DNA of 64,000 bases from Caprella mutica (Eukaryota > Arthropoda > Malacostraca > Amphipoda > Caprellidae): contig CANNZV010000508.1 in assembly GCA_947561585.1 (NCBI GenBank), positions 248,001 through 312,000 of the forward strand. Direction: 5' to 3'. A program made the position numbers and the translations under genes. Below are positions 47,640-59,700 of this stretch, in pieces (position 1 is the stretch's first letter; every line of letters begins with the position of its first letter). Below the pieces are notes generated by a model. The model searched no databases. It was given only the letters and a program-made list of their open reading frames with translations, and was not told the DNA's origin.

Positions 47640-48235
47640 AACAGAAAAACTTTGGTTTGGTCAAGAATGATCTTTGATGATCGATGGTACATTATACCGA
47701 TGAATTAAAGTTAGATATCTCAGGCTCTTATGGGAAGGTACGCGTTAGACGCAAAGTAGGTGAGATATTAAGTCTGAAATAAGTTAATAAAACAGTTAAG
47801 TTTTGAGGCGGCAGTGCTATAGTTTGGGGAAACATTTCTTCGGCTGGACCTGGTCTCATTGTTCGTCTGCATGGAGGGTTTAACGCAGAAATATGCAAAC
47901 AGCTCCTTCGTATACTTATTCTCCCCTATCAACGAGCAGCTGAACTTCAACCTCCCTCCGGCTTTCATGCAGGACAAAGTACCCTGCCGCACTGCTGAAC
48001 AAGTTAGAACCTTATCAGAATATCTGAATATGGAGATCTCTCTCTATAGAGCCACCCTTCACAGAGATCTGACCTCAATCTATTTGAGATTGTTTGGAAT
48101 ATAATTGGAGACATTACTTGGAGAAGATACCCAACATTTGTTGAATAATTGTGGTCATTTCTTGAGGATAAATGGAAGAAGAATAACTCCTTTATTTTCT
48201 GCAAAATTAGGATAATTCTGTGTCAGAAGATGTAT
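47640..48235 (+). pseudogene. Tc1-like transposase fragment, heavily degenerate
   Basis: Frames give GGSAIVWGNISSAGPGLIV (usual GGGSVMVWGC), LHGGFNAEICKQLLRILILP, RSDLNLFEIVWNIIGDITW (usual SPDLNPIENVW) and FLEDKWKK. The D of the central QDNDPKH motif is not recognisable, and stops and shifts are frequent. Confidence 0.65.
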
Positions 48236-48249
48236 TGAAGTGATATAGA

Positions 48250-48753
48250 AAGGAATTATTCACAAAGTATTAAGATAATTGCCTTTATTCGTAAATATTT
48301 AAAAGTTTATGATGGTTACTCTTAACTTTTGTTCAGAGATAATTTTATTGTTTGAAATGAAATATTGAACCATTGATAGAATGTTTGTTCAAATGCTGTA
48401 ATAATCCACAAAAATACATTTGACCTATATATTTAAAACAGTAAATGCATGCCAAATTTCAAGAATTTTTATTTGTAATTAATGATTTAGATAACCTGGT
48501 CCCACTTACTATTAGATTTTAGTAACTATTGTATGTCAGCAATTCAGACGAGAAGTGTGTCCCAAAAAGACCGAACCCAAATTTAAGAGTAGGGTGTATT
48601 TGAAATTCCAATAAAAATTCAAGGTATATTTTTTCATGAAGTTTTATTCCTTTTTTTTATTGATGTTATAAAGGTTTTATTGATGAGTGGTGAAAATGAC
48701 TTTGGAGTTTGGGTAATTGGGAAGAAAACGGACAATGAATTTATTAAAATCCA
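48250..48753. other. No gene recognised
   Basis: AT-rich sequence before the satellite. Confidence 0.25.
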
Positions 48754-50810
48754 AACGTTATCAATCGTCATGAATATATTACCTATCATTACTGAATATT
48801 TTACATATCGTCACTGTATACGTTACCTATAGTCACTAAATACGTTACCTATAGTCATTGAATACGTTACATATATCATCACTGAATGCGTTACATATAT
48901 CGTCACTGAATACGTTACCTATCGTCACTGAATACGTTACTTATCGTCACTGAATACGTTACCTATCGTCACTGAATACGTTACCTATCGTCACTGAATA
49001 CGTTACCTATCGTCACTAAATACGTTACCTATCGTCACTGAATACGTTACCTATCGTCACTGAATACGTTACATATATCGTCACTGAATACGTTACCTAT
49101 CGTCACTGAATACGTTACCTATCGTCACTGAATACGTTACCTATCGTCACTGAATACGTTACCTATCGTCACTGAATACGTTATCAATCGTCACTGAATA
49201 CGTTATCAATCGTCACTGAATACGTTACCTATCGTCACTGAATACGTTACCTATCGTCACTGAATACGTTACCTATCGTCACTGAATACGTTATCAATCA
49301 TCACTGAATACGTTACATATATCGGCACTAAAATACGTTACCTATCGTCACTGAATACATTACATATATCATCACTGAATACGTTACATATATCATCACT
49401 GAATACGTTACATATATCATCACTGATTACGTTACATATATCGTCACTGAATACGTTACTTATCGTCACTGAATACGTTACCAATCGTCACCGAATACGT
49501 TACCTATCGTCACTGAATACGTTACCTATCGTCACTAAATACGTTACCTATCGTCACTAAATACGTTTCCTATCGTCACTAAATACGTTACCTATCGTCA
49601 CTAAATACGTTACCTATCGTCACTGAATACGTTACCTATCGTCACTAAATACGTTACCTATCGTCACTAAATACGTTACCTATCGTCACTAAATACGTTA
49701 CCTATCGTCACTAAATACGAAACCTATCGTCACTAAATACGTTACCTATCGTCACTGAATACGTTACCTATCGTCACTAAATACGTTACCTATCGTCACT
49801 GAATACGTTACCTATCGTCACTAAATACGTTACCTATCGTCACTAAATACGTTTCCTATCGTCACTAAATACGTTACCTATCGTCACTAAATACGTTACC
49901 TATCGTCACTAAATACGTTACCTATCGTCACTAAATACGTTACCTATCGTCACTGATTACGTTACCTATCGTCACTAAATACGTTACCTATCGTCACTGA
50001 ATACGTTACCTATCGTCACTAAATACGTTACCTATCTTCACTGAATACGTTACCTATCGTCACTAAATACGTTACCTATCGTCACTAAATACGTTTCCTA
50101 TCGTCACTAAATACGTTACCTATCGTCACTAAATACGTTACCTATCGTCACTGAATACGTTACCTATCGTCACTGAATACGTTACCTATCGTCACTAAAT
50201 ACGTTACCTATCGTCACTAAATACGTTACCTATCGTCACTAAATACGTTACCTATCGTCACTAAATACGTTACCTATCGTCACTGAATACGTTACCTATC
50301 GTCACTAAATACGTTACCTATCGTCACTGAATACGTTACCTATCGTCACTAAATACGTTACCTATCGTCACTAAATACGTTTCCTATCGTCACTAAATAC
50401 GTTACCTATCGTCACTAAATACGTTACCTATCGTCACTAAATACGTTACCTATCGTCACTAAATACGTTACCTATCGTCACTGAATACGTTACCTATCGT
50501 CACTAAATACGTTACCTATCGTCACTGAATTCGTTTCCTATCGTCACTAAATACGTTACCTATCGTCACTGAATACGTTACCTATCGTCACTAAATACGT
50601 TACCTATCGTCACTAAATACGTTTCCTATCGTCACTAAATACGTTACCTATCGTCACTAAATACGTTACCTATCGTCACTGAATACGTTACCTATCGTCA
50701 CTGAATACGTTACCTATCGTCACTGAATACGTTACCTATCGTCACTAAATACGTTACCTATCGTCACTAAATACGTTACCTATCGTCACTAAATACGTTA
50801 CTTATCTTGA
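48754..50810. repeat. 22-bp satellite array, about 93 units, with higher-order pattern
   Basis: The unit is CGTCACTRAATACGTTACC plus TAT. Outer units at the left edge are more diverged (ACATATATC variants). Two main types (TGAATAC, TAAATAC) and a rarer GTTTCC variant recur in order. GTTTCC positions 49565, 49851, 50093, 50379, 50533 and 50621 are separated by 13, 11, 13, 7 and 4 units, each preceded by a similar G-A-G-A-A run of unit types in most cases, which indicates higher-order repeats. Confidence 0.95.
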
Positions 50811-50815
50811 TACTG

Positions 50816-53740
50816 TGGAATAATGAGATTCATTACCTCTTTGAAAAACATTTACGTTTCTTTATAATTTTTTCATATACCTATTTATAAATGGTCACAA
50901 ATAAAAGAATTGGAGAAATACAGGTAAAGTCTCGAATTATCGGACGGTTCCAAATTCCCGATCGTATAGAAGAAGGAACTATACAATAATTTAACTTTTA
51001 TTTTAATTAATATTTTTTTCGGGTATACTTTTTTGTTGTATTATGTTCAGAAATGGTTTTTTGTACTCTGGCAAATGCAGTTAATTTGGAAATATTTTTC
51101 TTCACTCAGCATTGATTTGAGAAACAGAGGTAAAATGGTAAGTTGCACACAAAACTTTTGCGGGTAAAATTATACAAAAGATAAAAATTATTACTTTGTA
51201 TTTTGCTACTTCAACTTCTTATGTAAAATTATTTGCAATTTTTAGATCGAAAAGATATCCTTAAATTTAGATTGTTTATTGGAATAACTTCAGTGACGGG
51301 ATTCAAGGGTACCAGTTCGCGCAAATCGGTTCCTGAAAATACAGGTAACTCTCTATTTATCCCCTGTAATGGGACTGGATAAATAGAGATGATAGATAAA
51401 TCGAGGTACCATATTTTGTTTAAAAGAAAATGTGAACCTAATAGTTCAGGAGAAACTTTTTCTTATGTTATTTCAGGGGAAATAGATAAATTGTTTGATG
51501 CTCCTTTAGCTTACAATCATATTTGTTTGAAATATTTTAAGATAGTGAACAGTTGGAATAAATTGTACTTTTCCCAATATTTTCAATTTCTGTGAGGATA
51601 CCTAAAAAATAAAGTCTACTATTCTGAGTTATCCAAAGGAGCCCTGACATTAATGTGAGCAAAATGGGAAACAAACTTCGCTAATAAGTGCTACGATGTC
51701 GAATGAAATTAACTTTCTGTTAATTTCAATAAAATCTAGGATATTTTTTACTCTTTTTATAAATAATTTATAACAATATTCTTATTAAATAACAAAAAAA
51801 ATAGTTTTTAGCTTTTATATAATTTATACATGGAAAACTAATCAGTGCAACTAAACTTTTCATCCTTGTTTTCAACATAACGCTGGGAAAACAAAAATAT
51901 CAAATTTAACGACACCTGTTATAGAGTGATAAAAATCAGTTTTCTGATCATATGCAACAGAAAGAATTAAACTATCTTGATTTATTCCGAAGTTATAAGA
52001 TGTTAAATTCGGCAATACTTTTTTGTAGTCCACATTGTAAAATTCTGATGCATAATCATTAGTCATTTATGAATATTATCTTTTATCTCATTTGTTAAAC
52101 CCCGAATGACGAAACTGGCCTGAGAGGCACGATTCGGTTTAAAGTAGGTGACTTCCATTGTTTCCATAATATTGATGTATCACATAAATAACAATGAATA
52201 TCACTGATATATTTTGATATATGTTGCATTTTTACCCCCCCCCCTCCCAGGTGGAAACCGTTGATGTGGCACATTTTGCGTCACGCTAGCGACATCACTC
52301 ATAATTATATCAGCTATTTTTGGTGAGAATGAAACTGTACACAATATTGCATGTATTTCACACACGAGCTCCAGATTCTTAAATATATATATATATAAAT
52401 AAATAAAAACAAAATATGTAGAACTATATTCAATAAATTCACAAAGGTACATCTTAGACAATTAAAATCCCGGATTTCCAGTTACTCAAATCAAGTTTAA
52501 AAAGTATAAATCTATATTCCCTCAAAATCAATCCTCTCAGGCACTTCAGCTAGACGCTCCTGGGTTAAAATGGGATAATTTCGAATATAAATACTGCTCA
52601 TATTATCTGAACTTATTTTATAATAAAATTGAATAATTTGCAGTCAGAAGTATTTAAAAATTCAATATTTCAGTTATCTGCATTCATTTAATTACATTAC
52701 AGATGGCCCGAGGGTGCCAATTAGTTTGACTTTTTGAGCATATAAAATTTATATATTATATTCATTAATTTCATTATTGATAATACATAGTATGTTGGGC
52801 TCTGTTAAGCACAGGTGTAGCACCAGCTGCTTGATGTATGGTTGTAATAATTACATATTTCAATTGAATAAATCCAAGGATGCTTGATGAAAGTATTGGT
52901 TGCAAGAGTCTTCTGGTGGTGTACGCAAGGAAGGCAGTGGTAGTCATGTACAATTTTCTCATTCGTGATGTGTTTTACCGAAATGGTCCAAGAAATAGCG
53001 TGCCTACTTGTTTTCAATTATAATTATTTGTTTCATATTCAGGTATTGTATATACATGCCGCTCTTTTTGCAAATGGTAGTAAGAGTGAGGGATGATTCA
53101 GGTTATTTGAGTAACTCCTTTAACCTTTCTTTTTCCATTGGTTAAAATAAATGATTAAGTTTTAAAATCTCGACTTAGAGTATATTGAAATGATGAACGC
53201 TCTGTGATTAAAGTTCAAAGTAGAGAAAGAATTAGGCCTTTAGGTTGTATGGACTACAATAAAATGAATGTTAAAAAATAATACTTAAAAATATATATTT
53301 CTTACGTATTCAAAAAATGTTGAACCGTCCGATAAATCGGAACTTATCCTAGAAGAAAAAAAAATCATCGCATAACATTTCTGTTCGTTCGAAGTAACAA
53401 AATTATATAAAACAAAGTATCTAACTGATAACTCACCTATAACAAAGTGATGGATAAGCTATATGATTAAATTTGTAGTTTTAAATTCATTCGCTACTTT
53501 GAATTATCATCACCAAGCTTCATCATTTAAATAGAAGCTAAGTCGAGCCTACAAAACCATTTTCTTCTAATATAGTTTTTAGAAAATGAATGTAATGTTT
53601 GAGGAGTTACAATAACATAATAACTCGAGTCATACCTCGCTCTTATTACCAATTGCAATAGCTCTGAGTCCTTATTTGGATAATAAAAGCGTGTCCTGTC
53701 TGTATATAGGTAACTCCCCAGTTTTATGGTAGATCATTGG
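50816..53740. other. No gene established; possible pogo-like inverted ends
   Basis: ATTATCGGACGGTTC at about 50938 and, inverted, GAACCGTCCGATAAAT at about 53322 face each other. TACAGGTAAAGTCTCG (about 50919) and TACAGGTAACTCTCTATT (about 51340) resemble pogo/Tigger-type ends, but the pairing is too weak to define an element. The distal end should contain the 5' flank and leader of the SLC17 gene. Confidence 0.3.
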
Positions 53741-53744
53741 TGCA

Positions 53745-56700
53745 ATGAGTCCACAGTTAAACGAACGATCATCTATTTTGCCAACGGAAGATAGTACTAC
53801 TGGAGGTGAGTTTAATTTTAATATATTGCGTACAAATCATTCTTTGTGATATAAAATGAAGATCAATAAAATGGAAGATATCTAGGTAAATAAAATTTTG
53901 ACTAGGTATTATTATAAATAAAATATAAAAATAAAAAATGATTCTAGTCTTCATGTTGAGCAGTGAGCATTTGTATCATTGAAATTTCTTTTATAAATTA
54001 TTGGTCAATTTGAATTTCAACCTCAATAAATATTATTATTTTCATTTGTTTTCATACTTGATGCATCATGCACTAATCAAGCATTCCAATTTTTACCCGC
54101 AGTTCGATGGCTATGTCAGCATACTTTAGCTCTTCTAGGTTTCATAGGCTTCTCCATACTGTTCTCCATTAGAGTGAACATCTCAGTCGCCATAATAGCC
54201 ATGGTGAGAAAGAACAATACTCTCGTTGATGTCTCATCCTACAATAACACCCCGACATGTCCTTCCCATGACGGTTCCTTCCAGGCAGAAGTTATGGAGG
54301 TAATCATTATCTTACATAATTTTCAATATGATAATTTAGACATTCAAGTGTTCTATGGATAATCTGCTATGTTGCAATTTGGTTCTAATCCAGATGAGGG
54401 AATTTACACTGCTAAATAGTCAAGGAGTTAAAAAAAATTCTAGTGAAACCTAACTTCAATTGTGTGAATGCTTTCAAATATTCAATGATATTCCATTACT
54501 TTATTTGAACAATATATGTGATATATAGTTCATGTGCTAGGAAAACTGCCACTGGTATAATTGCCACTGTGGGAAAACTGCCACTGTGGGAAGATTGCCA
54601 ACCGGGAAATTGCCACTGCATGTAGATGTGACATGTAAACATGAATCACGTGTTTAACTGTCTGCGCGCCTAATTGCATTGTTATCCATCAATGGGTTGA
54701 AAATATTCATGTTACTAACAAACAATAATTTCCCAATGTCAATCATCGACCGTGAAATTTATCAATGAAAAGCAGCTACAAAATGACCTACAACAACCCA
54801 TAAAAGATACCGTTCCACTCTACTATAGAAACCAGATGTCATCAAATTACATGTAAGAAGAACAGAACCTCCGGTTAAATAGTTAAAGACCACATCTCTG
54901 CAACAGTAGAAAACACTGCTATCAGTCTCAAAATATATTACAAAAATAGAAAACTCTACCAAAGGCGAGCGCTCTTGAGTATTCCACATGCACACCTGTC
55001 CCGCGGAAGACTGTAAACCTTCCAAATCAACGTACGTAGGCTATACAGAGTGCAGCCTTACAGACCGACTAAGAAATCATGCACAAAATGGTTCAATAGC
55101 ACTGCATAATTCTTAAGAGCATCGCGTCAAAATCAAAACTCAAGAAATACTCAACAAAAACAATATAATTCGAGTTTTAATGATAGTCAAATTGATTATT
55201 GAATGTCTGTATGTATATTTTATTATTTAGCTTGCGTTAATAGATAAACTAATTTAGGTCCTTTTTGTCACTTGCAAACTAAATAAACTGCCTGATGATG
55301 ATAAAAGTATTTAGCGAAATATCGCACCATGTTCACGAATAAAGATGATACGAACAGAAGAAATAGTTATTACCTGGATATCAAAAATAATAATCAAGAA
55401 AAGCAACGATGAAACTAAATATCTACTTAGACAAATAGGAGAATTATCAATAAAGTCCGAAGAAACCAAATGCCACTTATCATTTGATGAATGTTGGCTA
55501 ATGTACATACAGTGTTTATTTTTTCTTTTTGCAAGACTTTGACCGCCCACTAGGAATATTTGAAAGAAGAATTTAGAGGAAAAAAATTCATTTTCTTGAA
55601 AATGAGGCTTGGTACTTACATTTCATGTAATACAAACTTATTTGAAACTCATTCAAAATACTTCTAAAGGCTATCTAGTATCTACAAGAAGTGTTGAAAT
55701 GGCTGCCGGAATCCCGAGTCTTCGTCACTTTCTCCTTTGTTACTGCGACATAATTTGCACCAAGCAGCTTCACACACTAAATTCTATCATATCATGAATG
55801 GATTGATTTTTTTCTGATTACAAAATATTTTGTTTTGTAGCCCAGAAATGGAAATCAAGAGGATTGAGTTCAGTGTCTCTTCTGGTAACTGGTCCTTGAA
55901 ATTATTCTTCAAGAAAGACATAGCCAATCTTGTAGAATGAGATGGAGCACCATCTTGCATCCACCAGAGTCAGATCAGTGTAAATTCATTGCGGGTAAAT
56001 TCATCGCCGTAAATTCATCGCGGTAAATTCATCACATGGTAAATTCATCGCGTGGTAAATTTATCGCGTGGTAAATTCATTGCATGGTAAATTCATCGCA
56101 TGGTAATTTCATCGCAGGTAAATTCATCGCATAGTAAATCATCGATGACATATAAAAGGAAGGTAGACAATACAAATAATTGAGAGGTAAATAAAAGATG
56201 ATTTTTTTATAAAAACATTGAAGCGTTACAAACAATATGGTGCACCGACAATTGAGCCCCAGGAAAATTGGTCCCAAGGACAATTGGGCTCACGAAAATT
56301 GGGCTCCAAAACAATTGAACCCAGAAAAAATTGGTTATTATTAGGGTAGTGACAATATTATATTTGAAATATGTTTTATATTCTCTAAAAATATGTTGGT
56401 AATTTTTTAATTCGTTTGATATACTTGGTAAGGTGTATATTAATGAGCCCGTTAAATCACATTTGTATACTAATCTCATGTTTCGGTGTAATGAAAATCT
56501 TTGAAGTATTTAAATAATTTTTATTAACTTGAATCATGTTATGTGAATTTTAAAGATTTTCTTGACATTGAACTAAGAAAATTTGAAGAACTGTAGGGAT
56601 AAAATGAGATTGTGAAAATACCTTTTGTAATACTAATTTATGAAACTCTTCTATATATTGAACACTGAACAGTGAACAGATTTCAACATATTAACATTAA

Positions 56701-59700
56701 CTTTAATTCGACTTGTATGTTCCAATAATTTTAGCATGTCTTGGCGGCCCATGGCATTCTTTAAATACCCACATTCTTATTTTATATAGTAGCTTCATCT
56801 AAAATAGCTACATTCTTATTTTCTATTGGCTACATTCAAACTCATTCACTATACAGGAGTTCAATATAGAGGTACACTGTAACTAGGAAATATGTTGCTT
56901 ACATGACCTATCTCAGAACAGAAAATTATAGTAATTTAAAAGAATAAAACCATTTATTCATGAAATGAATATGTTCTATTAAAAGATATATATGTTTCAT
57001 AACAAGAATGTTTTTTTCATATTAGGAATATTCTACTTTTAATTAAGCTCAAGACTATATATTTTTATACCAAGCGCATATTGTCACATCCCTAGTTATT
57101 ACGGTAGCAATGGTCTTTAAAGGGAGGGTGCGTGTAAAATCAAACATTTGTTAATATGTGTTTTAATGGAATCAGCATATTTAATTATGTATGATTACAT
57201 ACTCTGTTCATCTAAATAATACTTATTAAAGAAAAGAAAATTTAATTTATTTTGAAAAAGCGCCATCTAGTGACAAATAGCATAAGCTTTGCTCGAGTCA
57301 TTGACGCCATCTTGCTGTAATTTCACAAACGTTGTGCAAAAAACTTTAGTATATCTGAGAGTAATATTATTAATTATAACTCTAAAAATACTTTATTTGT
57401 TAGTATATTGTATATAAATAACAAATTTATTTATTTAGAGCTTATTTGGGAAGATAATCAGACATTCTATAAACGTTCATGAAGATTGTTCTGGAACGTT
57501 CTGGAAATAATGTAAACAGCGCCATCTATGAGATGATCGCATAAGCTTATGTTAACTAATAAAAACCCTATTTTCTCTGAAAATACAGTGATTTGAGATG
57601 AAACATTTCATATCCGTAACTAATCATTGTTTATTTATAATATTATGAACAAATATTTGATATGAAAATTAGACGCACCCCTCCTTTAAGGGGACCGTTC
57701 CCGGGAGAAATGGCAGAATTAAAGAAAAAAAATTTATTGTGTAAATAGTTGCTTTTTAACCTTCTAATAGTGTGTGCAAAATATCAGAGCTCTCATGTTA
57801 CTCTAACCCCCTGGGGAGAGGGAGAAAGGGAAAAGGGGACCGGGGGGTAGGGAGTCAAGATGTACTCTAAAAACCAACTCTCAGCCAATTATAATTCGTA
57901 ATAATTAATTATCTCGCTACATATATCTGGTATCTAACGTGCCACTAATCGGATGCACACTAAGGTATGCCCCTCAGTTACCCGCAAACCTTCACAGGAG
58001 TCGTATGCAGCGTGTCAGATTATCAAACTTTGAATGGGATTTTCTATTAGTTCAGAGATCTAAAAATCTTGTAATTCAAAAGCCTAAGGCGCTTACAATT
58101 TTGAAGCTACGGCATTGCGATTTTTTGCATTCGATTTTCCCCGGAATTCTCTACAAACTCTGGAAGAGTTTTATTTAATTTTCGAATTATTTTTCAAAAT
58201 ATTGAATTTTGAAATTTATATTTTTTCAACTTTTTTTTCACTTAAAATTTCAATAATCGAAAACCAATTCGAAAAATAAAAAAAAACGCTTCCACAGCTT
58301 GTAGAGAATCTTGTGGAGAATCGAATGCAAAATCCATAATGTCATAGCTACAAAATTGTAGTGTCCATTTATTAATTTACACACTGATTGAAATTTGTTC
58401 AAAATTCGAATAACTCGTTTTCTTTGGGTCGAATCGAAAAAATGTCATGACACAAAAACATCTTAGAATTCATTTTATATATAAGAACAAAGTTTCACAA
58501 TCGTAGCTTCAATAATACAAAACTTTTCAAAATCTGGGGAAGGTGCCCTTAATTAAGTTGAAACTGTAGACGCTGAAAAAATGGGCAAATAATATATTGG
58601 TCCTTGGGCCCAATTGTCGTGGGCCCAATTGTTCGGGGTCCAATTGTCCTGGGGCCTAATTGTCCTGGGCCCAATTGTCTTGTGCCCAATTGTCGTGGCC
58701 CAATTGTCGGTCAACGATATAATATATGGATATTTTGCTAAAGCAAACTGTTAATATTAAGATTAAATTCTATCGTTACAACTTCACAAAAAATATATCT
58801 AAATTACTTTTAAAAAGATAAATTGCAAGCAATACCTCTTAAATAATTAGAAAACCTGGTTCCCATTTACTGAGGCAATTATGCTTTGCTGATCATATTT
58901 TCAAAGAGGTGTAGCATTTACAGTGGGTAAATGGAAGGTCTCAATGTCACCTTTTCTATATATCTTGATGACATCCTCCTAGTGGGAAACAAAGAGAACC
59001 TCGGATTAGCCAGAGACAAACTCTTGGAATCCTCTCTGTCCTTTAACTTGAAAAAATGTTCTCTTTCCCCTTCTAGGATTATTACATATCTAGGTATTAA
59101 TATCGATTTTGATAACTATTCTGTGTCCATTGGGACTGGATTCATTGACGCCTTGCAAAAAGAGTTCCCTAAATTAAAAAATAAGAGATGCTCACTTAAA
59201 AATAGACAACGATTTGCAGGCTTGATTAACTTTGCCATTTCAATATTAAAATTACCTTTGAATCTAGTCCACCTTGCCTTTGTTTACCCACATAAGCTAT
59301 ACAAATTTAATTCGCTTTTCCACTGTAATAATGTAACTTTCTAAACCAGAAATGTATTTTGGTCGATGCCACCCCTAATTGTATAGGGATGTGGGACCCC
59401 GGGGAGCGGCGGGCTCGGGTCTTCCATTGTTGCTTACCAATATTGGAAGCCGAGTTTAATGCCACCTAGATTGCCCACGTCCTTCATCCGGGAGCGGTCA
59501 TCATTGGTGATAACCAGGCCGTCATTTATTTGCTGGCAAGGGGAAAGCTTCCAATGGGTTGGAGGAGTTCCTTCAAAAAGACTGTCCATCTCTGTCGAAC
59601 ATTTCATTCACCAACACTGGTTTATGTTCGGACATCCTCCAACCCGTAGGACAGATTTTCACGGCCAGTTGTCTATTCTTAGACACACATTTTATAAATA

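Larger units (their letters stand above)
56236..58712. mobile_element. Foldback element with GACAATTGGGCCCA-word termini
   Basis: The left array (GTGCACCGACAATTGAG and about six words to 56335) and right array (about seven words, 58600-58712, ending inverted GTTGACCGACAATTGGG) are clear. The centre contains the hAT MITE at 56342-57094 and a G-rich tract. There is no coding region. TSD is not clear. Confidence 0.65.

Noticed and set aside
48754..50810. CRISPR-like array of regular short repeats
   Set aside because: Units are directly adjacent with no unique spacers, in a eukaryotic context. It is a satellite.
50919..53345. Complete pogo-type element bounded by TCGGACGG inverted repeats
   Set aside because: Only about 15 bp match, the outer bases do not pair, and no transposase lies between.
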